Below, in pieces: positions 28,148-37,170 of a stretch of DNA of 47,669 nucleotides (position 1 is the first letter of the stretch; each line of letters begins with the position of its first letter). The position numbers were made by a program, and so were the translations under genes. Origin of the DNA: a virus. Location: positions 1 to 47,669 of the IMG/VR virus record IMGVR_UViG_3300045141_000134; one strand, written 5' to 3'. Below the pieces are notes generated by a model. The model was not told the DNA's origin. It ran no database searches and saw nothing but the letters and a program-made list of their open reading frames with translations.

Positions 28148-28897
28148 CTACACCATCTCCGTTCTGCCGCCAGCACTACCGGCCTTCAGCTTCGTCGTGG
28201 TCTTGGGGGGTGTCTTCGGTGCGGGCGAGGCGAGGATTGCGGTGATGATCGCTGGGTCGAGCGTCTTCGCCTGAGCCGCGGGAATACCCCTTGCCTGGAG
28301 CATCTTCTGCGCCGTTGCCGTTGCGTTACTGCTCGGCGTAGTGGGATCAGCTCCGGTGTCACCGTAGTCTGGGTACGTCACGCCAGAAAAGTCGGCGGGA
28401 GTGAACTCCTGTGCCAGAAGTGCCTGCTCCGCAGCGGCCTGCTCTGCCTGCGCGAGTGCAGCATCACGAGAGTACGCCGCGCTGTTCTGCTGGTCGGTGT
28501 AGCCGCCGAGCGTTGCGGTGAGGGCTTGCCCGAGTGCAGCCGACTGCGCGCCGTCGTTGTACTTGTCCACGGACTGCGCCTGGTTCGCGAGACCGCCATG
28601 AAGGCCGCGATCTTCGCTCGCGTACAAGTCCTGCTGCGACTGCTGTGCCTGCGAGCGCAGCATCGACTGCAAGTTGCCGTACGGGTTCGTCGGATCAACC
28701 CGCATGTTCTGGATCGTCCCGTCTGTCGGGTTCACGTCACCCTGGTAGCCGTACTGCTGGAGCGTGCCGAGACGCTGCTGGTTGATTCGCGCGAGCGTGT
28801 TCTGGTACGCCGTATTCGCGTCGAGATTCGGTTGCAAGTACCCGGACGAACCAGATGCGCCAGGAATCGGCGCGGCGATAGGAGCTGCGGCGCTCAT
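28148..28897 (-). CDS. helical structural protein
   Basis: The 249-residue product is Gln/Ala-rich, with a disordered N-terminus and long helices (NTAYQNTLARINQQRLGTLQ, RDAALAQAEQAAAEQALLAQ). The next gene (454 residues) has similar composition. Both may form an internal core or a tail extension. ATG follows the upstream TAG directly. Confidence 0.65.
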   Translation of the reverse strand: MSAAAPIAAPIPGASGSSGYLQPNLDANTAYQNTLARINQQRLGTLQQYGYQGDVNPTDGTIQNMRVDPTNPYGNLQSMLRSQAQQSQQDLYASEDRGLHGGLANQAQSVDKYNDGAQSAALGQALTATLGGYTDQQNSAAYSRDAALAQAEQAAAEQALLAQEFTPADFSGVTYPDYGDTGADPTTPSSNATATAQKMLQARGIPAAQAKTLDPAIITAILASPAPKTPPKTTTKLKAGSAGGRTEMV

Positions 28898-29596
28898 CTA
28901 TGCCTTCGTGATCTTGATGTAGCCGGGCAGCTTCGTACCAGCACCGCCAGCACCAGCCAGCGCGACGAAGTTTGTTGCCGAGCTCTCCCAGATTCGGATG
29001 TTGTAAGTGTGCGAACCCGCGGACGGAGTGAGCCGACGCTTCAATGCTCCGAGTTGGTCCGAAGTTGAAGCAACCACGGTGCCGTCATAGAGGCGGCCAA
29101 GGTCGGTTGCGACATCCCACAGGTTGATGCCGTGCGTCGCGCTCGAACCGCCATGCACGTATCCAGGAGAGAAGAACTCGATGTCTACCGCTGTACCGTC
29201 AAAGGTGACCGCCCCGGCAGATACGACCAACGTTGCGGCGGCCTCTGCAACGGTGTTGGCTGAGACGCTCGCCGTGAACTCGACGTAAGCGAGCGTAGTG
29301 CCGGGCGGCTGCACTGCGACTGCGCCCGCTCCCAGCGATCCGATGACCTTCCCGGAACCAGGATCGGTGAGAGAGTTGAGGCCGATCTGCGTAGCACTCG
29401 AGCGAACCCAGGTCGAGCCGTTCCATACAGGAACCTCACCAGTGACAATGCCGGAAGGCTTGCCCACTCGCGCTGCGATGAGCGTGTCGAGCGTGTCCAT
29501 CTGCGCGTTAGACCCGAGACCGGAGGGCGCATCTACGGACGTGTTGAACTTCGGGATACCAAGCGGGGTCGGAGAACCCGTAGCGTCAGTGGCGAT
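28898..29596 (-). CDS. tail fibre-like protein with ATC start
   Basis: The 232-residue product ends in a beta-rich domain typical of fibres and tail spikes (VDIEFFSPGYVHGGSSATHG and SHTYNIRIWESSATNFVAL). The N-terminal ATDATGSPTPLGIPKFNTSV and MDTLDTLIAARVG resemble the usual fibre attachment segment. The only start that keeps this segment is ATC at 29596, six bases after AAAGGAGG. ATG at 29500 would remove it and has no ribosome site. It is one of the cleanest examples of a non-NTG start here. Confidence 0.7.
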   Translation of the reverse strand: MATDATGSPTPLGIPKFNTSVDAPSGLGSNAQMDTLDTLIAARVGKPSGIVTGEVPVWNGSTWVRSSATQIGLNSLTDPGSGKVIGSLGAGAVAVQPPGTTLAYVEFTASVSANTVAEAAATLVVSAGAVTFDGTAVDIEFFSPGYVHGGSSATHGINLWDVATDLGRLYDGTVVASTSDQLGALKRRLTPSAGSHTYNIRIWESSATNFVALAGAGGAGTKLPGYIKITKA

Positions 29597-29611
29597 GGCG
29601 ACCCTCCTTTC

Positions 29612-30112
29612 CTATGCAGCCTTGAAGATGATCTGGTCGAGGACGACCGAGAGATTCGAGCTGGGGGCGATGGGCGTAACCGTGCCGTCCGAGCCGACAT
29701 CGACACGTCCCGCCGCACCGTTGGAAAGCACGAGGAACGGGATGGCGGCGGCTGGCCGATACATCGGCGGCAACGTGAACGCGGCACTACCGAGCGTGCC
29801 CGTCTTGATCGTCCCGTGTAGGCGCACGTAGCCGTCCGGGCCGAGCAGGAAGCTCGCGTTCGCGTACGGCGCGCCGTAGTTGACCCACGAGTTCGCGAAA
29901 GCGGGCTGTCCAGTCGTGCCAATGAATCGGAACGTCTTGTAGCCCTGGAAGTCCACGAGATCCTGCACCGTGAGCTTGTTCACGACCGTGAGCTCTTCAG
30001 CCTGGAACGACTCGAGCGCCGTCACCGGGTAGAGCTGAAGCTGCTGCTGAAGGAAGCGCGTGAGCCAGGAGACCGTGAGATCGCCCAGCGTTTGCTCGCC
30101 GGCGACCGGCAC
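29612..30112 (-). CDS. virion protein, probable tail/fibre component
   Basis: The 166-residue product starts at GTG just after the nozzle stop. An N-terminal helix (GDLTVSWLTRFLQQQLQLYP) precedes a beta domain with GDTP-like turns (GPDGYVRLHGTIKTGTLGSA and FTLPPMYRPAAAIPFLV). This second domain resembles small beta sandwiches found in fibre and baseplate proteins. Confidence 0.65.
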   Translation of the reverse strand: MPVAGEQTLGDLTVSWLTRFLQQQLQLYPVTALESFQAEELTVVNKLTVQDLVDFQGYKTFRFIGTTGQPAFANSWVNYGAPYANASFLLGPDGYVRLHGTIKTGTLGSAAFTLPPMYRPAAAIPFLVLSNGAAGRVDVGSDGTVTPIAPSSNLSVVLDQIIFKAA

Positions 30113-32371
30113 CTAGCTCACCCGCCCAGGACGCTTCAACTTGTAACCGACGTGGTACGGACCGACCTGCAAGCGCGTGATCGACGACGTGCTCTGCCAC
30201 AGCCGGAAGCTGATGTGCGTCGAACCCTTCTGGAACTTCACACGCTTCGGCTGGAACACACCCTGGATCAGTGAGTTCCACGTCGCGAACTGCGCCTTCA
30301 CGTTGTCCCACGTCGAGACGTTCGTGCGAAGCTGATCCCACGTCAGCACCGACGACGGGAAGTTCCCTGTCAGCGTCGTGCCGATCTGGTTCAGCCCGAG
30401 AACGGCGTCCACGTTGATGTTGCCGCCCTGCACGAGGTAGTGCAACATGAGTTGCTTGAACTTCTTGAGCCGCGTGCTGTCGCCCGCGTCGAACTTCTTA
30501 GACTCGAAGAACCAGTCAGGCCCTGGAGCAGATCCCGCGAGGGAGAGATCGCAAGTGATCGGATCAACACCCTCTTCGTTGAAGAGAGGCTCGCCGTCAC
30601 AGATGAAGGCGTGGTCGCTTGAGTCGCCGGACACCTGCCCATTGACGAGGTACCACGCGGTCTTGCCTGCGCTCGACGGAAGCGTCACCGCCCCGCGGAT
30701 GTTCAGGTTCGTCGCAACCGTGATCGCGAGCGAGTTCATGTTGAGCACGAACGTCATCCGCGTCGGCGTCGTAGACGTGTTGCCCTTGATGACCGCAACG
30801 GTCGGGGAGACACTCTCCGCGAAGAGGAAGTAGTGGTCGCGATTGACCATCGACCACAGCCGGTACTTCGTCGGATCGAGAGTCCTGATCGTGTTCTTCC
30901 AGTAGTCGCCCAGCTTCGGGGCCGTCGGATCGTTCGTGAGGTTGCGAACCTGCACCCCGTCGAACATGTGGATGCCTTCGCGTCCGGCCCAGACAACGCC
31001 GCCGCCATATGCCTGTACGGACATGGCGCTGAGGGTCCCGTCGTCCTCGAGCTTCTTCGGTGAGAAGGTGCTCGGGGAGTTGCCGGTGATGATGAAGGTC
31101 TCGTTCTCCTTGAAGACGAGCAGGCCCGAGTTGGAAGGGGCCATCGCGCGGATCGGTTCGTCCACCGTCGCTGCGCTCGTCACATCGTCCCAGTCGCCAT
31201 CGAAGGCGCTGACATCTACTGCCTCGGGGTCAGACGGATCGCTGAACCACACGCGGGAGGTCTTGAGGAAGTCGCCGCCGTTGTTCGCGTACCACTGGCG
31301 TCCCGCATAGGTCGCATTGATCCAGCCGACCTTGCTGACGTTCGCTGTCGTGGCGATATTGAAGTCTGCGTCCACGCGCATAGCGAGGTACGCATCCGAA
31401 GCCATCGATACGGCAGCGTTCGATGCAAGCGTCAGCGAGATGTCGCTCTGAACCGAGGAGACCTTGCCGATGAAGCTGCCGTCATTCGCGCGGTAGAGCT
31501 GCCACGTTCCCGTGCTCAGCCCCTGCGAGACGAATTTCGTTGCACCGCCCGTTACGGTGGTGGTAGTCGTATCCGTCGTGATGCGCCCGGTGACGACCTT
31601 CGGGTAGAAGCCGCGCAGAGCCTGGAAGGTGGCCGCCTTCGCGGTGGCCGCGTACGGCGAGACCTGTGAGAGCGTGAGACTCGTATCCGAGTTGACCGAC
31701 TTCACGAGGCCGATGAGCGCTGACGAGTAAGGGTCATCCGTGTTGGCGAATAGCCAATGCCCCGGCGCGACGTTTGCGGTGAAACCACTCGGTGCAGTGA
31801 CCGCGGCGGAACCGCGGGCAACCGTGATCGAGCCGGCTGAGTAGTTCGCCTTGTTCGCGCCAGCCCACAGCGCGAGATCCTGATTGGGACTGTTCGCGCC
31901 GTAGTCGCTCGAGACCCCGATGACGAGCACGCCGTTGAGGCCCGGCTTCGCATCGACGATGCGATACGACGAACCCGACCCCGGTGTGGTCGGTAGCGGA
32001 TGAGGCCAAGCGAGGTCTGCGTTGACCGTCGTGAGGTCGTCGCTGAGCACGCTGAAGAAGCCGTTGGATCCGTCGCCGTTGAGCACCGCGTACTTGTCTG
32101 CGCCCTGCGGGTTGAGCGTCATCACGAGACCCGTGCCGGGCCGCGTGAGGCTTGCGACCCCGGTGACCTTGCGGACGGGGCCGCGCCTGCGCGTGAGGCC
32201 CGGCAGATCGACGAGGCCGTCCTGGATGTAGCGCGCCTCGGTGTCCGCCAGCTCCTGCTGCGGCAGCGCGAGGTTCATGCCGCCGGGCGCGCCCTCGAAC
32301 GTCTCCGTCAACATGCCCGGATCGTTCGTCAGTCCGAAACCGGCCGGCAGCGCGGGGTTCGCCTTCGCCAT
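30113..32371 (-). CDS. tail nozzle / stabilisation protein (T7 gp12-like position)
   Basis: The 752-residue product is rich in beta strands and Gly turns, with many repeated strand-turn units (for example SGLLVFKENETFIITGNSPS, YGGGVVWAGREGIHMFDGVQ) as in beta-propeller nozzle proteins. It directly follows the adaptor gene in the late direction, as gp12 follows gp11 in T7-like phages and gp10 follows gp4 in P22-like phages. ATG at 32371 follows AAAGGGG. Confidence 0.7.
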   Translation of the reverse strand: MAKANPALPAGFGLTNDPGMLTETFEGAPGGMNLALPQQELADTEARYIQDGLVDLPGLTRRRGPVRKVTGVASLTRPGTGLVMTLNPQGADKYAVLNGDGSNGFFSVLSDDLTTVNADLAWPHPLPTTPGSGSSYRIVDAKPGLNGVLVIGVSSDYGANSPNQDLALWAGANKANYSAGSITVARGSAAVTAPSGFTANVAPGHWLFANTDDPYSSALIGLVKSVNSDTSLTLSQVSPYAATAKAATFQALRGFYPKVVTGRITTDTTTTTVTGGATKFVSQGLSTGTWQLYRANDGSFIGKVSSVQSDISLTLASNAAVSMASDAYLAMRVDADFNIATTANVSKVGWINATYAGRQWYANNGGDFLKTSRVWFSDPSDPEAVDVSAFDGDWDDVTSAATVDEPIRAMAPSNSGLLVFKENETFIITGNSPSTFSPKKLEDDGTLSAMSVQAYGGGVVWAGREGIHMFDGVQVRNLTNDPTAPKLGDYWKNTIRTLDPTKYRLWSMVNRDHYFLFAESVSPTVAVIKGNTSTTPTRMTFVLNMNSLAITVATNLNIRGAVTLPSSAGKTAWYLVNGQVSGDSSDHAFICDGEPLFNEEGVDPITCDLSLAGSAPGPDWFFESKKFDAGDSTRLKKFKQLMLHYLVQGGNINVDAVLGLNQIGTTLTGNFPSSVLTWDQLRTNVSTWDNVKAQFATWNSLIQGVFQPKRVKFQKGSTHISFRLWQSTSSITRLQVGPYHVGYKLKRPGRVS

Positions 32372-32393
32372 CAGGCATCACCCCTTTCGCTAT

Positions 32394-33044
32394 TTAGATA
32401 GGCCAGTACTCGTCGTCGAAGTCATCGGGATCAACCACATGCACGTACTCGGGCTCGTCGTGCTGCTTCGCCATGAGTGCGTCTTCCATCTGCGCGAGCA
32501 CGTTCTCGTAGTGCGCCTCGAACCGCGCCGACAGCGCGGAGTCGTCGTCGAGGTCGTACAAACGCATGAGCGCGCGGAAGACGATGGCCTCGTGATAGTC
32601 GGCGGGAAGTAGGAAGGCCGACTCAGCGTCGGATGCTCCGACGTTCGGGACCATCTGTATGTACCGCTGACGCAGCGTCTGCGTCGAGGGCGGCACGGGC
32701 CAGAAGTTGAGCGTGTTGCCGACGAAGTAGTAGAGCTTCGGCGTGCCCGCTAGCGTGATCTGCGAGGCGTGCTTCTCCTCGAAGTCGTCGGTACGCCGGA
32801 AGTGGATGCGCTTGCCTGTCGTCGTGTCCATGATCTTCTTCACCGCGCGAAGATCGGTCGCTGCGTTCGACGGTGTTGCGTTCACGCCGTCGAAGGTGAG
32901 CGTCAGGAGCTTCTCGAGGAACGGCCAGTTGTTCCGGTAGCAGATGTTCTTGTGCGACTGATTGATCGCACGCAACTGCGCCGTCTGACCAAGATCCGAG
33001 AAGCCGTGATCATTGAGCTCGGTGATGATGTCTTGAGGGGTGAT
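32394..33044 (-). CDS. head-to-tail adaptor protein with ATC start
   Basis: The 216-residue product fits the podovirus adaptor role. The N-terminal TPQDIITELNDHGFSDLGQT, then QLRAINQSHKNICYRNNWPF and a later WPVPPSTQTLRQRYIQMVP region match head-tail connectors. The start that keeps the first helix is ATC at 33044, two bases after the upstream TAG; TTG 32975 would cut 23 residues. The acidic C-terminus (VVDPDDFDDEYWPI) would lie outside the ring. Confidence 0.7.
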   Translation of the reverse strand: MTPQDIITELNDHGFSDLGQTAQLRAINQSHKNICYRNNWPFLEKLLTLTFDGVNATPSNAATDLRAVKKIMDTTTGKRIHFRRTDDFEEKHASQITLAGTPKLYYFVGNTLNFWPVPPSTQTLRQRYIQMVPNVGASDAESAFLLPADYHEAIVFRALMRLYDLDDDSALSARFEAHYENVLAQMEDALMAKQHDEPEYVHVVDPDDFDDEYWPI

Positions 33045-33046
33045 GG

Positions 33047-33712
33047 CTACACCATCCGGGCGTTCGGGTTGCCGAACACCACGCCAGCCGCGCCGCCGCT
33101 GGCGGCAGCCGGGTTGTAGACGACCTGCCCCGACACGGGATCGAAGAAATGGCCCCCGCCGAGCGGGATAGCGCCGCCGCCTCCGTACTGCATGTTGAAT
33201 CCGTCGTCGTTAGCCACGCTCGGATCACTGGGGGCGTTGAACACGAGCGGAGGAGCGCCGGGGATGCCGCTGTCGATAGAAGAGCCATACGCCGGGCCAC
33301 CGGGCTGACCAATGGCAGGCCCAGTCATGGCGGAACCCTCAGCGGCCGTGAAGTGCTGCGGAGCAGCGGGGAGCTGGGGCGATGCGCCTGCCGTCGGAAT
33401 CGGCGTGCCTGAACCCGAGGACAGCAACGGCGTGCCGTGCGGCGAGTCGATGGGTGCGCCGAAGCCCTGACTGACCTCGTCGGCCTTCGGGTTACCGAGG
33501 ATCCCGAGCCGTGCGAGAACGCTCGGCAGGATGTTCGTGGACTGCGTGGACTGTGCGCGCGGCATCGCGTGCATCGCGGCCTTCAGGCCGGTGCCAACAC
33601 TTGCGGCTACGCCCTGCTGGCTCGCCATGTTGCCCTGTGCCTGCTGGCCGAGCTTCGCCATGAGTTGCTTGCGGCGCTGATCGGGACCAGTGACATTGAC
33701 TGGTGAGTACAT
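33047..33712 (-). CDS. structural protein with SSIDSG motif
   Basis: The 221-residue product starts at ATG behind AAGGG. It is helical at the start (DQRRKQLMAKLGQQAQGNMA) and Pro/Gly/Ser-rich later. A segment TAAEGSAM with AYGSSIDSGIPGAPPLVFN is shared with the early gene 19673-19921. Lying between capsid and adaptor, it may be a minor head protein. Function unknown. Confidence 0.6.
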   Translation of the reverse strand: MYSPVNVTGPDQRRKQLMAKLGQQAQGNMASQQGVAASVGTGLKAAMHAMPRAQSTQSTNILPSVLARLGILGNPKADEVSQGFGAPIDSPHGTPLLSSGSGTPIPTAGASPQLPAAPQHFTAAEGSAMTGPAIGQPGGPAYGSSIDSGIPGAPPLVFNAPSDPSVANDDGFNMQYGGGGAIPLGGGHFFDPVSGQVVYNPAAASGGAAGVVFGNPNARMV

Positions 33713-34147
33713 TTAGCCCTTCCCTTCTGGCACGAAAATGCGGGGACTCGGATGCGAGCCGTCTTTGCGCGCAGCCCATACGAAGGCTTCAGCGACCTCG
33801 CCCGTGGCGTCGTCCGCCAGCCGAGCCTGTTCGCGGCGCTTCTCGGCGTCACGACGTTCCATCGCGACGGCGAGCTTGCCGCCGTGCCGGCGCACGTCTG
33901 ACTTGTAGAGCCTCTCGGTGATGATCTCCCGCGACGGAAGTTCCGGCCCGAGTCCGAAGATCGGCACGGTCTCACCATCGGGGCGCTTGAGCAGGACGAC
34001 CCAGTCGCCCGTTCGGTCGTTCTTACCGAGGCTGAGGTTGGCGTCGTAGTCCTCGACGGCTTTCGTTGCCTCGCGGATGTTCGCGGGCACAAAGCCCTGA
34101 CCTGGGAGCCACAGCTCCGCAGGCTTGAGTCCGAGTACTGACGACAA
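33713..34147 (-). CDS. hypothetical head-region protein
   Basis: The 144-residue product starts at TTG, six bases after AGGAGG. A DYDANLSLGKNDRTGDWVVL beta part precedes a helical charged region (MERRDAEKRREQARLADDAT) and a basic end. The position after the major capsid gene suggests a head completion or decoration protein. No family is recognised. Confidence 0.6.
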   Translation of the reverse strand: MSSVLGLKPAELWLPGQGFVPANIREATKAVEDYDANLSLGKNDRTGDWVVLLKRPDGETVPIFGLGPELPSREIITERLYKSDVRRHGGKLAVAMERRDAEKRREQARLADDATGEVAEAFVWAARKDGSHPSPRIFVPEGKG

Positions 34148-34185
34148 GTGCGCCTCCTATGCAGACGTGTGTGAAAAGAAAGAAG

Positions 34186-34227
34186 AGCCCGGCTAGGCCC
34201 CAGCGTTGAGCCGAGACCCAGCCGGGC
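34186..34227 (-). terminator. probable partial terminator after the capsid gene
   Basis: GCCCGGCT and AGCCGGGC form an 8-bp stem around a GC-rich loop, followed on the minus strand by TCTTCTTTCTTTT. It lies in the only sizeable gap (34148-34302) of the late operon, directly downstream of the capsid gene. Terminators there commonly boost capsid mRNA relative to the genes beyond. Confidence 0.6.
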
Positions 34228-34302
34228 AAGTGCGCGTGCGCTGCTACGAACAGCGCAGCAATCCAGCCACCGAAGCAACTGGAGGGGTTTGGACTGAGTG
34301 GC

Positions 34303-35541
34303 TTAGAAGCCTGTGTCAGTCAGGCCGGACACGACGAAGTGCGTGTTCCGACGGTCAACGCCCATGTTGGCGTACCTGAAGAGGCCCGCCTGGTAGGCAT
34401 CGACACCAGAAACCCATCGGATCGTCAGACCGTCGCGACTGAGGAAGTCCCAGTCGGCGGGGCTGAAGAGCTTGATGTGCTTCTTGTGCAGACCGAGCAC
34501 CTGACCCCACGGAGCGTGGCGGTCCGGGTAGAGCTTCACCGGGGAACCGTTCGCAGCGAACGAGACCTCCGAGAAGCCGCCCTTGAAGTCGGTCTGGTTG
34601 ATGAACTGCACGAGGGACTTGAAGTCCGAGGTCTCGAAGAGACGACGGACGAGACCCGGCGAAGTGATCGCCACGACCTCACCCACGTTCGCCCCCGCCG
34701 CTGCGGCCTGGTTCCAGACCTGCATCAGCGTGGACAGGGAGATCGCGCCGCCCGTCGTGTTGGCGATGTTCTGCCAGAACTTCGAGCCGGCTGCCGCACC
34801 GTTGATCGTGCCGACCGTGTTCGCCGCAGTGGAGATGACCTTCTGGAGGCCAGCGTCCATCTCGCGGTTCACGTAGGTCGTTGAAGGACCAGCGTTGCCC
34901 TGCACGAAGATCTTGCTCGTGCCGGTCGGCGTGATGGTCGAACCCGACACGACGATGCTCGGCACAGACGGGTCAACATCGGTGATCGTCACGTTCGCCG
35001 CAATGGACTGCGGGTTCGCGGTCGTACCAATGTCGATCTGCTGGTTGACGTACAGGAAGCCCTTGACGATGGGCTCCGAGCTGGAGAGCGTCACGGTGTT
35101 GCTGATCGAGTTGCCCGGAAGTGCGGCAACAATCGCGTCACCCGTGCCGTAGATCTGACGGGCGAAGCCCATCTTGAGGTCGTCCCGGATACCGTCCAGT
35201 TCGACCTTCATCGCCTGAAGGAAGGCACCCGCCTGGGATGCGGTCTTGGCGATGGACTGGCCCGAAACCTGGACCACTCCGTAGTGATAGGCGAGGTCGT
35301 ACGTCGCCTGTGCGAAACCCTGCGAACCTGCCGTCGGAAGGTTCTCGAGCTCTCCGCGTGACCCAACCGCGCCTGAGCGCGCCGAGTGCAGCGGAAGAAC
35401 TGCCTTGAGACCTTCGAGGTTTTCTGAAGTCCACCCCAGGAGCTGCTGAACCAGGATCTCGTTGTTGAGCTGAGACTGGATCGGCCCGAGGTAGAAGTTC
35501 TTCATGATGTTCGACAGGGTGGTAAGAGTTGCTCCACTCAT
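34303..35541 (-). CDS. major capsid protein
   Basis: The 412-residue product follows a scaffold-like gene and has the HK97-fold feel of podovirus capsids. A helical N-terminus (ATLTTLSNIMKNFYLGPIQS) is followed by a QSQLNNEILVQQLLGW, the E-loop-like ENLPTAGSQGFAQATYDLAY and the A-domain WDFLSRDGLTIRWVSGVDAY. Its N-terminal pattern recurs in the fragment inside the split polymerase at about 10172-10275. ATG 35541 follows GGGAGTT. Confidence 0.85.
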   Translation of the reverse strand: MSGATLTTLSNIMKNFYLGPIQSQLNNEILVQQLLGWTSENLEGLKAVLPLHSARSGAVGSRGELENLPTAGSQGFAQATYDLAYHYGVVQVSGQSIAKTASQAGAFLQAMKVELDGIRDDLKMGFARQIYGTGDAIVAALPGNSISNTVTLSSSEPIVKGFLYVNQQIDIGTTANPQSIAANVTITDVDPSVPSIVVSGSTITPTGTSKIFVQGNAGPSTTYVNREMDAGLQKVISTAANTVGTINGAAAGSKFWQNIANTTGGAISLSTLMQVWNQAAAAGANVGEVVAITSPGLVRRLFETSDFKSLVQFINQTDFKGGFSEVSFAANGSPVKLYPDRHAPWGQVLGLHKKHIKLFSPADWDFLSRDGLTIRWVSGVDAYQAGLFRYANMGVDRRNTHFVVSGLTDTGF

Positions 35542-35608
35542 GTCTAGTCAGAACTCCCTTGGGGATTGTGGTGTTGGTCAACACCGCGCCCCGGCGGATA
35601 GACGGGAG

Positions 35609-36646
35609 TTAGCCGATGGTTGTGATGCCGGACTCGTGTGCGTACGCGAGCGCGCCCTTGAGCGCCTCGTCGAGGTCCACGAGCGGCTCGGTCTGCGTAG
35701 AGATCGCAGACGAACCGTCAACCGGCGCAACACCGCTGGGTGCCTGCTTCGTGTTCAGGTACCGATCCAGGAGTGCGTTACCAATTTCCTTGTAACGCTG
35801 CTCTGCCTGGAGCAAGTTCCCGTCGAAGAAAGCTGACAGCTCGTACACGGCGTCGATGTCGCCCTGCTGATAGCCAGGGTTGGACTGTCGAATCGCCATC
35901 TCCTGCCGCTGAAGCTCTCCTGCGAGAGCCATCTGCTGATAGGCGAGCTGCTCGGACTCGAGCCTCGTGTTCCGTTCCGCCTCGAACGAATCGAGACGAG
36001 CCTGGAGCTGCGAGACCTGCGTGCCCTGTTCGATCAGCGGTGCCAGATCCGGGTATTCCTGGGCGAGCTTCGCGAGCTGATCAGTCAGCCCCTGTCCCTG
36101 CGGTGTGACGGCCTGCTCGATCTGCTGGGCTGCTGCCGCCGATGCCTGCACCGGGGTGTAGCCCTGTTGTTCGAGTGCCTTCGTGAGTTCCGCATGGAAC
36201 TGCGTAAGCGCCTGGGGATCCTGGAGGGTGCGATAGAGCTCGACAGCCTGTGTGACCGAGTTGAGGTCACCGAACTGCTCGAACTGCTGCCGCTGCGCTG
36301 CCACTTCCTGCGTCTTGCGGGTGTACGCAGCCTGAAGCTGCTTCCATCCGTCCTGAAGCTCTGGTGCCAGCGTGTCGGGGTTGAACTGTCCGCCGTCGAA
36401 GGTATCCGCGGCAGGATCGGGAGGAGTGGTCGGATCGACGGCGGGAGTCTGCGCGACGAAGCGACCCATCGGGTCACGGTCCTGGCTGGGCTGTACCGGC
36501 GTGGCGGGGGTTTCCCCCTGGGGAGTCACGGGAGCGAGCGGGGCCTGCTCGACGGGAGTTACAGGTGCCGGCGCGTCGGTGCCGCCGTCAGACTGAATCG
36601 CACCTTCGAGTGCCGCGGTTGCGTCCGCGAGTGACATTTCAGAAAT
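35609..36646 (-). CDS. scaffold protein, probable ATT start
   Basis: The 345-residue product is acidic, Gln-rich and helical, as scaffolds are: a Pro/Thr-rich N-terminal half, then coiled coils (QLQARLDSFEAERNTRLESE) and an acidic helical end. It directly precedes the capsid gene in the late direction. AAGGAG lies eight bases before ATT at 36646, whereas ATG at 36637 is 17 bases away. ATT gives a product beginning SEMSLADATAALEGA. Confidence 0.75.
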   Translation of the reverse strand: MSEMSLADATAALEGAIQSDGGTDAPAPVTPVEQAPLAPVTPQGETPATPVQPSQDRDPMGRFVAQTPAVDPTTPPDPAADTFDGGQFNPDTLAPELQDGWKQLQAAYTRKTQEVAAQRQQFEQFGDLNSVTQAVELYRTLQDPQALTQFHAELTKALEQQGYTPVQASAAAAQQIEQAVTPQGQGLTDQLAKLAQEYPDLAPLIEQGTQVSQLQARLDSFEAERNTRLESEQLAYQQMALAGELQRQEMAIRQSNPGYQQGDIDAVYELSAFFDGNLLQAEQRYKEIGNALLDRYLNTKQAPSGVAPVDGSSAISTQTEPLVDLDEALKGALAYAHESGITTIG

Positions 36647-36690
36647 GGTTGGTTCTCCTTCGTCAGAAGAGTTCCCGAGGGACTGCTCTT

Positions 36691-37170
36691 CTATTTAGGA
36701 GCGGGAAGTGCGAGCACTTCCGCATCCACGATTTCGTATTCGCGATTCCGGGCGAGTTCACGTCCGGCTTCAACGAAGCCCTGCATCAGTTCGCGGATCT
36801 CGTCCGCGCCCGGCAGGTGGTGCTCGTGTGAGACCTTGTCGGTCAAGCCACGAGCACGGTCGATCTTGTCGGTCAAAATGCCGACAGTGACGTTCAGTTC
36901 GCTGATCTTCGTGGACTCCGGGATCAGTGTCTCGATCCTGCGGAGCGCCAGGTTGCGGACGCGCGAGGCGTCGTCAACGAACTCCCCCGCCGCAACCTCT
37001 ACGAGTTCGGTGTTGGGGGGTTTCTCGAGAAACTCGTCGCGCCAGCGACGAACGGTGTTCTCCGGTACGCCGGTCTCACGACTGGTGCGTTTGACGTTGC
37101 CGTCATTCGCGCGGAGAACGACGTACACGCGAGCCTTGTCGGTCTCGGTGTACGTCGCTCTACCTGTCAT
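36691..37170 (-). CDS. HTH protein, possible small terminase subunit
   Basis: The 159-residue product has an N-terminal helix-turn-helix: GNVKRTSRETGVPENTVRRW preceded by a helix. A helical oligomerisation region (ISELNVTVGILTDKIDRARG) follows. This matches small terminase subunits, which bind pac/cos DNA; it lies between portal and scaffold, away from the large subunit. A transcriptional regulator is the alternative. ATG follows the portal's TAG. Confidence 0.65.
   Translation of the reverse strand: MTGRATYTETDKARVYVVLRANDGNVKRTSRETGVPENTVRRWRDEFLEKPPNTELVEVAAGEFVDDASRVRNLALRRIETLIPESTKISELNVTVGILTDKIDRARGLTDKVSHEHHLPGADEIRELMQGFVEAGRELARNREYEIVDAEVLALPAPK

Noticed and set aside
10058-35541. 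Diversity-generating retroelement (repeat copies of the capsid N-terminus)
   Set aside because: No reverse transcriptase gene is present, and the two copies differ throughout rather than at adenines only.
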